From Cardinalis cardinalis (taxonomy: Eukaryota > Chordata > Aves > Passeriformes > Cardinalidae): DNA of 64,000 nucleotides. Shown here in pieces: positions 26,861-39,406 of this stretch. The first letter of the stretch is position 1. Every line of letters begins with the position of its first letter. The notes under the pieces were generated by a model that saw only the letters and a list, made by a program, of their open reading frames with translations, had not been told where the DNA came from and did no database searches. Location: positions 3,381,035 to 3,445,034 of the forward strand of contig JACDOX010000001.1 in assembly GCA_014549065.1 (NCBI GenBank), read 5' to 3'. The position numbers and the translations under genes are program-made.

Positions 26861-29734
26861 GAATACAAGATGTTAAATAGTCACCTTCTTTTTTGTTTCA
26901 TTAACGTTGCTGACAGGTTTTCACTTATTTTTGTTGTTTCCTTACACTTCTTTGCTGTTATTAGTTAAGTGTGTTTCTTGGAATCATATTTTTTCTCATA
27001 AAAAGGCCTTATGAGAGTACCAAAATCAGCCTTTAATAGAGAGGTATTATATTTTATAACAAAATATATACAAANCAAATATTTTAAATAAAAGGCATTC
27101 AATCAAATAGATACGAAAGAAATGATTGAAAACTGCCTCCAAAGATGTATGTATTTCATGGACTTAATCTTAACATTGGTGTCTACATTCTTTTTTCATC
27201 TTATCAAGGAGTATGACTGTATAGTGAGCTTTTCCTAACTCAGAGAATTCTCCAGAATTTATGCAAATTCAAGTGCATATGAAAGTAAAGAGGTCTTCTC
27301 TAGTATGTTAACTTCAGACTGATTCTCACTATGTTTATCAAGAGCTTTGGCTTTTATAATCCTTCTTTGAAATGTGATTTCTATAAATCCTTTCAAACAA
27401 CAGNTTTCCTAGGTAAAAGCTGGTGGCAGCAATGAAGAAGACAGAAAACACATCTTTGGTTAAACTCTTTTAATGAGGAGACACTTAAACCATTAATGAC
27501 CTGAGTCAGTGACTTTAGGAAACCATGAGTTAGTTGGCAGGTTCTACCTACCTTGATTTCCAAGGTTCTTAACAGCCACAATTACACAAATAGATTCAGT
27601 ATTATGTTCCTGNTTACCAGATAAATGAAAGATGCAAAAAGGAATCTAGTTAATGCCTTTANAATCACCCACAATTACCTTAAAAGGATAATAAAAAGGA
27701 AAGAAAAATGTTCAGAAGTTAGGAAATGCCAGATTTACAGTTGCTTTTGCAGTGTTAATTTAGGACCTTATACATTTTGACAAAGCCTTATTTATATGGT
27801 TCATAGTGCCTTTCATATCTCCTTCAAAACAATGAGTGGACTCACATTGTGAACAAATCAACATGTGGAGTGTAACAGGGTATTTCTGGGGGAGNCTATT
27901 TCTGGAGAGTGCAACAATATGCCATGTGAGACAGAGCTAAAAGGGGTGAAACACTGCCCTAAAGATTTTCACAAATGTTGTTGAGAACACATGACTGCTG
28001 ATGTTAGGGGATCTTTGACTCCTTCTCAGCCTCTGAAAGCAGAGTGGCCCTAATAGATTTCCATCTTCTTCCATGTTCTTCCACTTCTTCCTAGACTGAC
28101 TCAGACTTAATGAAGAACTTCCGCTTCTCCCTGGACAACCTTTGTGCCACAGCTCGTGACATGCTGTACATAACTTCACCTTNTCTGAAAATCTACTCTG
28201 GTAGATCTAAATGAAACTGGAGCACAGTTATGTGTAGTATTAACCACCAGTTAAGGCCAGGAGGCCCCTGATGGGATCCAGAGGACAGAAATCCATGGTC
28301 AAGTGCTGTGAAGGATGGGCAAGCTTACACAGCAGTAGAACTGACAAAGTCACCCTGGCATGGTAGAAACCAAGAAAAAGTACCATTTGGGCTTGAGCCC
28401 NAGAAGGTTTCCATGGTCTCATTTTTTTAGCCTTTTCTAATGTATCAAGTTCCTCACAAGCAATGCTGCCAATCTTTGTTGCAGCCAATGCTGAAAAATA
28501 GAAAGCACAAATGTCAGAAACTGAATTTTCTGGGTTTGGTGATTTTTTTCTATGTCTGTTTTTCTTCTGCTTTTCAGGACAGAGGTTCAGCTTCTGACAG
28601 CAGAAGTAACAATAATTATAGTTCATCTTAATCAGTTTTCTCTTCCTGCNAAAAGGAAAAGAAAGCAAAGACCTGCACACATCGCATGCATCTTGCTTTC
28701 TCTTGGAAGAAAATTTGGGCACACAAGGAAGGAGAGAAATATTGCNCTTCAAAAGCTTCCCAATTTGAAAGATCAGGAGAGCAGGACTGGAGAGCACAGA
28801 ACAGGACACCTAATGTCTGCACAGGCAGAATAACCATATCCTAGATAAAAAAGTAGTTATTTTTTTTCCAATTAAAGACTAGGTTAACTAGCACACCATC
28901 TGTTTTTCAGTCCTCTACTACAAATAAGCACCAAAAAGGTGCCTATTTGGATGCTTTATANTATTCCAGAGTTTGGAAAAGCAATAAAGAGTATATAAAT
29001 AAATTTAGCTTTACAACTAGATTTTTTTAAAAAAACCCCAGCACATAAAACCATACTGCAATCACTTTTTTAAACATACTTTAAAATTTTTAATTCAAAA
29101 GTTTAAAGTCTCCTTAACCCTGACCCTTTCTGAGGTCAATCATGTGTACTACATAGAAAAAAAAAAAAGCTATTTCTTTTTCTATTACCNGAAACATTTA
29201 CATAAGATAAATCCACCAGAAGTTCAAACCAAGAAGAAAATTACTTGTTTGGTGCCATAACTACCTCACATAAGGCAACCACTTCTAAATGAATACAAAA
29301 GTCTTATCTTGAACGGAGACTAGGCAAAAGAAAATAAAATTTAACTGCAAAGTCATCTTGCTATAGATAGCAAAGAAATACAAAAATTTAAAATACATAC
29401 TGAAAACCCTTATAGGTACAAAGCTTTGAATTTGGTCAATAGTCTAGGAAAGCCAGGTTTTGGCAACTACACAGTACCTAGAGGGTGGTTAACAAAAAAA
29501 TTGTACGTCATTGGACATAAAAAGATTTATAATACAGAACTCACTGCAACACAGTCACTGGGAATGTTGAACAAATATTCAATTTTATCATACAATCTGA
29601 TAAATATTTATTGTATAGTTCAAGAATGCATCTTAATAAGAGTTTTACTCTCCTAATTCATATTTCCCAGCAGAGTAGGCATGTTTGTTACCAGTGGCTT
29701 TTCACTGCAGGGCANAGCTTTTTAGGTAAAACAA
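26861..29734. other. Non-coding stretch
   Basis: Nothing supportable is seen. The 28.24-28.83 kb segment has long frames on both strands (189 codons minus, 93 plus) that overlap each other, contain N bases and show no family features. Confidence 0.5.
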
Positions 29735-29835
29735 CAAAANAAAGCAAAACAAAAAACTCCAACCACAACAAAAATAACAACAATAAACAAAACAGAACGA
29801 AACAAAGCACAACCAAAAAACCCAAACCACCTAAT
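29735..29835 (+). repeat. CAA/AAC-rich low-complexity tract
   Basis: About 100 bp almost devoid of T and G on the plus strand, made of AAC, CAA and AAAC pieces such as ACAACAAAAATAACAACAAT. It is simple-sequence DNA of interrupted (CAA)n type. Confidence 0.85.
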
Positions 29836-31859
29836 AGTACCTTTTCTCTCCAAAACTGAAAAGAGACNGCTTCACAGGCATTAAAATAGCTAAAATAATA
29901 AAATTAAAGGAAGAATTATACAGTGATTTTTTTTTGGCTAAACATAAGACTGTAAGTAAGACTGTAAATACAATAACTGATAGTTAACATCTGTTTATAG
30001 TACTAATACATCTACTAAACTGATTATCATGCTTCCTGTAGGAAATGAAACAATTGTATTGGCATGCCTACAGATCAAGTCTATTCTATTTCCCGAGGAT
30101 CATCTCTGTATACCTAGACAGGTGTGTTGCCTTCAGGCTATTTTTACTAAAACCATCTGAAATCACAACTGTGAACTACTTCTGCAGGTGAGAATTTACA
30201 TTTGAATTTGAAAAGTTCTGTGCAGCTTTAAGGAAGAGTAAAGTATTTAGTGAACAACCATGCCCACTGNTTTTGGAGCTGGCTTCCTTGGTGGCACCCA
30301 TATTAATAATCAGGTCTTTCAGAAAGGCTTATTTTTGCCAGGAAATAATTTGGGCTACCATTACCTAGGTGCTTAAACATAAAGATTTAGGAACCTTGCC
30401 TGTGGCACTGGAGTTCAAAAGCTTTGCCCAACACCTAAATTAAACAGCATTATGCTACAAACATGTAAGAACAGGAACTGCAACCTCTCNAAAGACAAAC
30501 TGCACCTACGCTGCCTGCGGCTGCACTTACCCAGAGCTTTACTTCAGAATTCCCCTTGCACCTTTAAGAAATTACTGCTTGAGGGACAGCATGAAATTCC
30601 TATGTGCACAAAAATTAACTTCTATCCGGTATGATTTTCTTATCTGTCAGATTTTTAACTATTCCTTTTCATAGCTTCAGGAAAAAAAAAAAAGAAAGAA
30701 AAAAATACAACGTTTTTCTAATGGGCCACTGATCAGAACTGTTATTCTGATGGTGAAATCCCAAAGGGAGATGTGTTTCAGATATGAAGTATTCCCTCCA
30801 GAGTCCCTGGCAGTCATAGAAAGAAGAACTTCTTGATGTATAAAGACGGTGTCACCATTGTCAGAGAATACTACAGCAGGAAATGAACCACAAATAAAAG
30901 CAGTGTCTTTCTGCCTAGGAATCAAAATAGTTGTTTTTTAACCTACAATANTTTTAGAGAATAAAATCCTAATGAATGCTTGCACATATTATGAGAAAAA
31001 ACTCTCTTGTCTGTAGTGTTTTTTGGATGTACATGTACTTGGGCAAATATTCAAGCTGATAATTTAGAGAGGGTGAGGTTGTACACAACATATAGAGAAG
31101 GTCCCCATCAAGAAATCAAAATATCATTTTATAGAAGGTGAAATAATGTACAGTTCACAGCCAACCTCACTTTTCCAACAAATGGAGCCATAAATGCAAT
31201 TTTCTGTCCTTTGCTCTGAAGAATTAATTTTAAGGTATTCATATTTTTCTTCAAGTACATCTTAAGTCTCAATTAAACCCCCAAAAGCTACAATAAAGTA
31301 ACATTAAGAACCAACTTAAACCCATCACAGCAAGGAAATTCAGTTTTAGACTAAAAATTTTGTCTCACTCTTCATCTTTAAATCACTCTGTTTTGGTTAG
31401 GAATTGTATGGTCTGGAGNAGTGTGTGATTTTTCATACTGCACAGTACATATGTTCCAGCACTTAGGTTAAAGGAAAGTCAGAATTTTTAGCCTTAACTC
31501 TGAATTTCTTTACCTTTGAAGGCTTAACTGAAGCATCTATAATCAGTTTAACACGAGTTTTTAACATTTAAATCTTTTCACCTTGGAGTAGAAAGTGGAA
31601 TTTCAAAAGCTCCTATTTTGCTGTGTACTTCAATAGCNCTTTCTAAATTTCAAGGATTGAGCACCACATACTACATGAGACCGAATATATGCATTTTTAA
31701 ATGGCACTTAGACATGAGTGGCTTAAATGTGGTAAAAAAGGCTTACACACTGCCAATATAAGTTACAAATTCAAACATTCGGGCATGAAAATCCTTTCTC
31801 TAAGTTGTTTTCAAGCTTCATCCTTTTTTTCTGTAATAACTAAAGCAAAGCCACAGTAG
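29836..31859. other. Non-coding stretch
   Basis: AT-rich, with no supported exon or repeat apart from short A runs near 30680. Confidence 0.5.
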
Positions 31860-32141
31860 CTGCAGCCATTTGCATCTAAGGAAGAGATGTTTTGCTTTGG
31901 TGATATAGTTAATGAGTCTAAAAATATTCAGTATAATAATTCTGTCAAAGCCCCCACAGTCTCCTCAATGAGCAGAAGCCTGCAGGATTCCAATGGGGAG
32001 CCAAGTAATGAGCTCTCAGCATTCGCTCCCACACCGTCCAGACGAAATATACTCGGGCCTCCACGGTTCCACATCATTAGCAACATGAAACAAAGACACA
32101 TGCTTGACTTTAATAAGCGACTAAAGTTGCTGGCTTATTAG
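31860..32141 (+). other. Candidate conserved element or coding exon, CpG-bearing
   Basis: The segment contains an octamer-like CCATTTGCATCTAAG at its left edge and, at 32026-32070, five CpGs in about 45 bp (TTCGCTCC, CACCGTCC, GACGAAA, CTCGGGCC, CACGGTTCC). CpG is otherwise very rare in this window, so retention suggests constraint or lack of methylation. The plus frame is open from 31860 to the TAG stop ending at 32141. Its ATG at 31887 gives 84 codons (begins MFCFGDIVNESKN, ends DFNKRLKLLAY) with a balanced, fairly protein-like composition. An acceptor-like CCCCCACAG lies at 31951-31959. I do not recognise the peptide. A conserved non-coding enhancer is about as likely as a terminal coding exon. 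Confidence 0.35.
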
Positions 32142-32196
32142 GCTGTCACTGCACATAAACTCTATTTCAGTGTGACAAAACAGTTCCCTGCAAAAA

Positions 32197-32300
32197 CAAT
32201 AACAAAACAAAACAAAAAAAGAAAACAAAACAAAACACAACAACTAAAACAACAAGAACAACAACAACAAAAAAAAAAAAGGAAAAAAAAAGGAAGGGAA
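32197..32300 (+). repeat. A-rich simple repeat (AAAAC / AAC / poly-A)
   Basis: About 100 bp of AAAAC, AAC and A runs with a few G, for example AACAACAACAAAAAAAAAAA. The opposite-strand frame rich in Phe and Cys is an artefact. It separates the two CpG-bearing islands on either side. Confidence 0.9.
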
Positions 32301-32387
32301 CACTTTTCCAAGTGGAGATTGGTATAATTTAGTGTAGTAAGTGATTGAACAGGGTTGAATGGAGGCACATGGGAAGTGATGGGTTTC

Positions 32388-32475
32388 TGACACCGGCTCT
32401 CACGGGCATGCCGCAGACCGCGGTTTCACTGCTGGAGACGATGGATACGGTGGGCTGCAGTGATCAGGCTGTGGG
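32388..32475. other. Short CpG cluster, candidate regulatory element or small exon
   Basis: Seven CpG dinucleotides fall within 56 bp (32394-32449), including GACCGCGG, in DNA where CpG is otherwise almost absent. The plus frame through it is open (TGSHGHAADRGF...). On the minus strand a CACTGCAG acceptor-like site at 32453-32460 precedes an open frame. Neither gives a recognised product. Constraint, a germline-unmethylated element, or a fragment of a young CpG-rich insertion are the options. Confidence 0.35.
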
Positions 32476-35400
32476 CATATGTGACTGAGTTTTAGTTGAT
32501 ATTCCTGCAAGACAGGAAGTGAAGAAGCTTATTTCCCACTGGGAAAAGTTCAGGCATGATTAACTTGGGCATGACCAAATAGGTCAATGATATGACAATG
32601 CGTCTAGCACAATAATTAAGTGGAAAAATGTGTGTAATTTGTTTCTTCTTGTTCTTCACATACCAATAATGCATTAGCAAGGATTCATTTAATCTCTTTC
32701 ATTATATAAAAATTGATAGCAACACAGTATGATAGTCTTCAATCGAATATATTCCTTTAAATTATATTTATTACCTCAGCAAAATAGTTTCACTGATGAA
32801 TACTCTTCAGCGTTTAAACTTTAATGTTTGATTTTCAGANTTGCTGAGGAGCTTTTTAAATGTCCATTTCAGCTAAAAGGATACTGACAGAGACAGAAAA
32901 AATATATTAATATTTACATTTTAAGAAGGATGGCCTTTGATCTTAAGTAAAACTCAGCATTAGGGATGTGCAGGAAAGCACCCTCCTGTGCCACATGCTT
33001 ATTCCCAATTTTAAACATTCTCCTACTTCATATCAAGGTGATACATGTGAAAAATGAGGGATTGATGTTAACAGGAGGGTTCACTTGTGCCTTAAGTCAA
33101 CAAGAAGCTGGCTATGGCACTCATCCAAAGGGTAAAGATCAAAGCTCAGGTTCTCTCTTCTGCATTATTTCAGAGCAGGCGTTGATATTTTCATGCACTG
33201 CAAAGTCACCAGTGGAGCTTCAAGAGAAGGGAATGATAAAAATCTAGCCATACACATTCAATAGTGNGGCCTTAGAATACCCTAGATTTTTTTAAACATA
33301 TGCTGAAATCCCAGTTCCAAACTGGGTTTAAACAAGTCAAGATGAGTAGAAATACAGTCCTGGGCTGAAAGAACATGTCCTTGTCAAANCTTTTAAAAAA
33401 AGTCCTATGAAGAATTCAATTCTGCAACCCTGCCATTTGTCAATGAATAAGATTTCTTACGCAGGCATACTCAGCTTCTTTAAATATTTATTTCATTCAG
33501 AATACTTTTTACAGATGTACTTTTCTTTCTGAGCTCATTCTCAGACCATTTTGATAATGGTAACACACTTTCAGGAGGCAGACATCTTAATATTATTGAC
33601 ATCTTTANACAGAGATTGGTGGGCATATTTAGGAGAATAATATAGTGATTAAAGGGTAAGGTAAAGACCTGTATTTGGGGGGCAGTTCCGTAGCAGTGTT
33701 GCTAATTTTTTTGTTTTGTTTGGAAAATGTTGAAGAAGAAGGGCTTGCATCTAGATAGCTTTTATCTAGATTCAGCTAGGAAATGCTAAATACCAAAATA
33801 CTGTCAGAGTTACCTTCACAAGTCCAATAAGCACAAAGCTGACCTGTGCAGGGTAGATAGGCTCATGTGTTTTTGTTAATAATCTCAGACATTTTTTCTA
33901 ATGACATAATTAATTTTGAACAGTTGAAAAGCTCCTGTAATTTATATTAAATGGTAAATAAATACATGAAACAAAAATAAAACCCCCAAAATTTTCCTTC
34001 AGCAATAATGCACTCACAATCCATAACTAACAGAAAGACAAACAATCCATATTTGGCACAAAACACTGAAACTCTATTTATACTCTGGTTCCCAGTTGAT
34101 TTAAACCTTCATTAGAAAATATACAACTGTTAGTGCAGAAAAATAGAAAAATCTCATGNAATAAGAGTAAATTATATATGAATGAGAGCCAGGCACCCCT
34201 TGACACACTGCTGATAGAACCCCTGGCTTCAGGCATACTACTGAATTGGAAACTCTGTTGGGGTAGCACCCCATACAGAATAATGTGAGAATAAAATTAT
34301 ACTATAATAAATTCATCCNAGTGACAATTTTATGCACCATTCACTACTGTTAATTTAATAAAATACCCTTGCAGGGTAGCTGCCCCTGTGTCCCAGAGTG
34401 CATGTTCCAATCCCAGACTCAAAGCAGCAGCTGGACTTCACTGAACTGATTGTCAGTCACTATTCAGTGGCTGAGAGTACTTTTTGTGGTCATGGGCAGC
34501 ACTTCAGAAAATTACAGCATTTTAGCTATAATTCTGCACTAGAACTGTCTTTCATTTAANTCTGGAAGGAAATTATGGCTGCAGGGATCTGGGTTCCCCA
34601 CAGAGGTTCTGAGTAGCTAAAGATCTTTCAAGTACCATAGAAATTCTCTTAATGGCTTGTTTGCTATACTTTGGTCAACTTGAATCTAAACAGAAGAAAA
34701 TGTATGAGGAAGGAAAGNGGAACATATTTTATTTCATGTACGTTGATATAGTATCTTTCATTAATTCCCTTTTATGCTCCTATATGTTCCTCCATAGGTG
34801 TGTCAGAAGTGTAACAGATAAAATAATTTTGCAAGGAGATACAGCCTCATATCTTTCTTTGTGGNCACTGTTCTTCACAAGATCTCCTTGTTGTAAAGAA
34901 AATATGTTTGCAAAATATTGACTAAGGAAACCAAAGATAATCCCTTTCACAGGATGCTCCACATGGCAGTAGGGAAAAATCACTTATCCTAAGCCTTGGT
35001 TCTTCCCCATAGAAGAAAAAAATGCCATTTGAAATATCTGGTGGGTATAGCATTTTCCAGATGGGAGAAAGGAATGTAAAGCCACTTGATGAATGTCAAA
35101 ATGGCAACATGAGAGAGAGGTGGTTATCTGCATTCTACCTGCGTGTCTCTCAGTCCTGCTCTCTGATCCAAAGGCTGTCATTGCCCCCTGCCTTCCCAGC
35201 ACATTTNGGAAGTAAATACACCCATATGGATACCCACATATTTGGGTACATACACACTGCCACTGGGGAGTATGTGCACCATCAGTGCTAAGAAAGGTGT
35301 GGCAGCCTTATTTACTCCAGCATTTCTGACCATAGACAAACCCTGGCAGCACTAAACCAGCCAGGAAGGAAATAAACCANATTTAAAGAGTTAAGAGAGC

Positions 35401-37829
35401 ATATGTATATTGAGCTTCAGGTTGCTCTATTGAAACAGAAAAAACTCTTGATGCATGAGCAATTGTTTTCAAAAATGCATGTATCAGTGGCATCGCCAGA
35501 GTACAATCCAATGTAAAACAACATTTAACTATCCTCAGGATACAATAATTCCAAATTAAATTCTTTCCCCAGTCTTACAACAATCTGAGAAACTCTCAGA
35601 AATGTCCATTCCTGCCCAAATAAAGCAAAAGTAGTCTCTGATCATTCAACAGAATCATTTTTTGCTTGGTAACNACATTGGCAAACGGATGATTTAGTGT
35701 TAAAAATCCAAAAGCATATGTAAAACTCAAGTTGTCAGAGGGCTCTGACACATGAAAAGGTTACCACGCATCGGCTGCTCCTTCATTTAGTCACTGTGCA
35801 TTCTTTTNCTATGTAAAGAGTGTTCAGTGTGAAGTAATTTAAGGCAGGCACAGAAATATCATGGCGGGGCTTAAAAGACTGTATAGACTTACAAACAGCA
35901 CCACAAGACATGGCAGTTATGCCTCTAGCTAAATGGTTTGCATATATGCAGAAGTTCTGTCCATCTATCCATACTGCAGGTATATCCATCCCTGACTGGG
36001 AAATCATATATCCCTCAATCACAGCCTGATAATCCACCATACTGCTCTTGTGTGCTGCTGTTTGCAGAACTGCACACAGGCATCACCATTCTGGAGCTGA
36101 TGGACAATAATGTGTTTGTGTGTCAAAAATCAGGACTACTTTATCCTTGACAAAACGTGTTTGGCGGTTTGGCATTAAAACTTTTAGTTTTGTACTAAAC
36201 CTAGTGAGACAATGAGAAGATATTTTCTGAAAACTTTTTGGGGTTGATAAAGAAGGNAGCGGCTTAAGTCTCCAAATATTTTGCAATTTATATTTTTCAC
36301 CATGAAATCAACATTTATTAAAAGCAACAACAANAAAAAANATATTTGGCANTTAATAAACATAAATGAAAGAACATTTAAAATTTCAGTTTTCTACCAA
36401 AGGAATAGTCCTCCAACTTTTCATTGTCTTTTACTTTTGGGGGTTTTTTACATGAAAATATTTCCAAAATATATTTCTGCTTTCTCATTAAATGTTGATA
36501 ATTTCTGCAATTTTCATTGTCTCTATTCTTTATTAAATTACTTGTGACTTAGTGCAGTGCATGAAAACATTGACATGAACATAAAACATGTAATANTTAT
36601 ATAATATGTAGAATATGTCATGTATTCTATGTACATCTTTGCAATGTATTGTCTGTGTCAAAAATATGTTTTTCGTACAATGAAAAATAGCAGTGTTTCA
36701 AAGGCAATGGCTTAAAAAATTTCTTTCACAGAAAATGTAGAGATTTATTTTTTTTTAAATATAATGTCAAATATTTTTTAATTATTCTAACTTCCCACTT
36801 CTAACCAAGTTTAGCAGATGATAATTTACACTTTCATGGTCCAATCATATATACTTTCCTGGAAAATAAGTTGCACCAGGCAAAACTGCCAGCTGCAACA
36901 AACACAGCCATATACACTGGTACAAGAGACCACAATTTCTGCTCCCAGCCAAGGGGCTTAATAAAATACAGACTACTGATAGCCCTAGTGTTCAGAAAGC
37001 TTAAGGACACAACACTAATGTGGCAGATTGAAATCTTCCTTCACTGAGGCTAGATAATGGAAAAAATTACTGCCATCCACTGTAAGAGGAGGAAAACACT
37101 GGCTCCAAAACAAGGAGAAGGGATATNTCTTTGCCTTGCCAGCTCTGCTGCATGTAGCAGGAAAGATCCAGATTTATCCCTTGAATGGCATGCAGCTTTC
37201 AAGCAGCTCCAGCACTTCTCTCCTGTCAGAANTGTTCCTCATGGCCAGCACTACACTGAGCTGGAAATTGCAGAATAAAACAAATGGGCAGCTGGGAGGA
37301 GAAGTGAGCCAGTGAGGGCTGCAAAACTCANTTTGATTGTTTTCAAGCCATCCAGGCACCTTAACCCGAGCTGTCCTGAAGTGCAGAGGGGGTAACACAC
37401 ATGTTTTGAGGCTTCCAGACATACCTTAGCTCAGGGGTTNCTATGCTGAGAAAGACTGGACATCTCTGCACTAGGGAAAGGATGTCCTCAAGGAAAGTAA
37501 AGACTAAAACACATACAGTCTGCCATCTCCCTTGTAAAAACATGGCAAACAGAAATCCACAAAGACTTACTGCAGCATCTTCATCTAGGTCAAAATTAGA
37601 GAGGTAAACTGAAGATAGTGAAGATAGAAGAAGGCAAGATGACTGTTAACAATACTTATTTTTATCAAGTGAGAAAACAATGACTTCTCTGGCTCCTCTT
37701 CCCTTCATTCTATTTTCATTCTTTTCTCTGAAAAGAGGCAGTTCCTCTTTTCAGGCAAGGTGTTCAACATATGTAAATAAAAGTAGTGCAATTACTGCTA
37801 AGTTACTCTTTCTAGGAATAACAAGCAAC
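32476..37829. other. Non-coding stretch
   Basis: Over 5 kb with no supportable gene. The 35.86-36.25 kb part has short TF-site-like words (TTTGCATATATGC, GACAATAATG) and an 85-codon minus frame (35783-36040) but no splice or family evidence. Confidence 0.5.
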
Positions 37830-37840
37830 TTGCAAAGATG

Positions 37841-38194
37841 TTAAGATTTCCCCTCTAAAATTAAAGTTGTCCTGAATTTACGCAAATCTCGCCCCTCAAA
37901 CCAACGCTTGTAGCGATGAGAAGACTCAGAAAATGCTTCAACAGCAATAACTGGGATGGACGCTGTGTTGTAATAATTTGGATACACTTGACTAATGCAG
38001 TTATTCNCAATGAGGTTGGCACAGTGCCCAAAGCATTGAGCAAACAAATACAGCAAGACATTCAGTTTAACGTCTCCCAACCCTGTGCTGAGATCTTTGT
38101 TCAGTCCAGGGGTGTTGTGGACACTACAGCACGCTCTGTCATCAAAAATCGCCAAAATATCTTTATATTTCTTTGTTAAATTCACTAGTGTGTT
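37841..38194 (-). CDS. Unrecognised 114-codon open reading frame, possible exon or retrocopy fragment
   Basis: On the minus strand the frame is open from an in-frame TAA just upstream of 38194 to a stop at 37841-37843, with one N inside. The first start-like codon is GTG at 38185; the first ATG lies much further in or is absent, so an initiator is not evident. The translation is varied and protein-like: near the middle are KLNVLLYLFAQCFGHCANLI and CISQVYPNYYNTASIPVIA, and near the end KRWFEGRDLRKFRTTLI. It has at least five Cys and several aromatic residues. A TAG acceptor-like site precedes the frame at 38186-38188. No GT donor lies at a sensible place before the stop, so it would be a terminal exon, a piece of an integrated element, or chance. 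Length and composition are unusual for random DNA this AT-rich. I cannot assign a family. Confidence 0.3.
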   Translation of the reverse strand, partial: NTLVNLTKKYKDILAIFDDRACCSVHNTPGLNKDLSTGLGDVKLNVLLYLFAQCFGHCANLIXNNCISQVYPNYYNTASIPVIAVEAFSESSHRYKRWFEGRDLRKFRTTLILEGKS

Positions 38195-38413
38195 TTATGC
38201 AAAAAATGCTGGTGAGGCACAAGCATTTTTAATCAAATTAGTATGCAACATAAGGCAGCTGTGTATTCAAATGGGTTTTTAAGCAATTTGGTTGTTTTCT
38301 TTATAATAACAGGAAAGAACATTTTGATTTTGAAGGTGACAGAGGCAATATTACCAGAATTAAACAATCTGAATTAGCTTTTTCATGAAATGTAATATGT
38401 TTTATGCTTTTAG

Positions 38414-38488
38414 ATGGGATGCTCCACTGCTTTCAGATGAGCCTTTCACTGTCACAGTCAATGGCCAGGAACAGAATAAGCTCTGGAG
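38414..38488 (+). CDS. Candidate internal coding exon, 75 bp, of an unidentified gene
   Basis: A good acceptor (TTTTATGCTTTTAG) ends at 38413 and a good donor (GGAG|GTAGGA) starts at 38489. Between them is 75 bp, a multiple of three, entering and leaving in the same phase: one base completes a split codon, then 24 codons, then two bases. The frame reads WDAPLLSDEPF at the left and GQEQNKLW at the right, well balanced for a beta-sheet extracellular or enzyme fragment. One alternative frame has a stop (TGA at 38438); the other is open but less protein-like. GC content is clearly above the flanks. Flanking exons were not recognised, so introns would be large. Skipping or including such a symmetric exon would keep frame. 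The gene is not identified. Confidence 0.45.
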
Positions 38489-39319
38489 GTAGGATTATCC
38501 TCAAATTTAATTTTTTTTTTTAGAAGAAGCTAATGGCAAATGTTTCTAGCGAACTTTAGGTGCATCTGTGTTATAACTAGAGAACCAAAACAGGATATTA
38601 AAAGAAAAGTATTAAATTAGTGAACAAAGTTTGACATGTTGCTTAGCCTGAATTTGACATATGAAAGAATATAATCTCTAGAAGNCTTACATATATATAG
38701 ATATGATACAGTAAATATTTCTGTTTTAGATACACATAAAAAAACATAATAGAAATAATTTTCTTTTATAATATGCTGCCANAGAAACATATCTTCAAAA
38801 TATTGACATATTAGCTTCTGTAGCATGATAGAGATTTCTACAAGGAATGAGTATGAATTTGTTTTTGTTACATCTCAAGATGAGGAAATTTTTGTCTGTT
38901 CTACAAAACTGCAGTTTTAAGAAGATTCATAAAGGACACTAGTTGACTAATACTGCAAATAATTCTCTGAAAAGTTATCTTTTTTGCTTAACTTACACCA
39001 GCAAGGGTTGTTCAGCAAATAAGGCNTGATTCCTTTTATCTGACAGTCCANCACAACACTCCCAGGTATCCAGANGGTTTTCCAGGGGTTAAACCCACTT
39101 CTTTAGAGAAGCCTTCACAGACGTGTTTGTGTATGATGTTATGTTAGGCTCATGTACCCAGCTGGCCTAAGGAAAGCACAGCAGGGATTTGGGGAGTGAT
39201 AGAGCATATTCAGTGTGCCTAAGACCTTGGTGTAGCCAACCAGCAGAGCAGTGGAAGTCTGTACAATTCTTGATATATGCCTTCCAATAGAATGAGAACC
39301 TGGGNACAGAATAATCAGT
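38489..39319. other. Non-coding stretch (putative intron)
   Basis: AT-rich with no feature seen. If the exon on its left is real this is the start of its downstream intron. Confidence 0.5.
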
Positions 39320-39406
39320 AGAATGGGGCCCTCATCTACGGCAGGGGAGATTGAAACCAGATGATCTTTTAGGTCCCTTCCAACCAGAACCATTCTATGA
39401 NTCTNA
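39320..39406 (+). mobile_element. CR1 LINE 3' end
   Basis: The sequence GGCAGGGGAGATTGAAACC, then AGATGATCTTTTAGGTCCC, TTCCAACCAGAACCATTCT and ATGANTCTNATG is the classic 3' end of a CR1 retrotransposon. It includes the terminal ATTCTATG-type 8-bp repeats CR1 uses in place of poly(A). The copy is heavily 5'-truncated, as nearly all CR1 copies are. CR1 is the dominant LINE of birds and reptiles. Confidence 0.9.

Noticed and set aside
28240..28837. 189-codon minus frame and overlapping plus frames.
   Set aside because: Several N bases, low-complexity Lys/Arg runs and no family features; most likely chance.
35783..36040. 85-codon minus frame starting MVDYQAVIEGYMISQ.
   Set aside because: No splice sites or known domain; retained only as part of a non-coding stretch.
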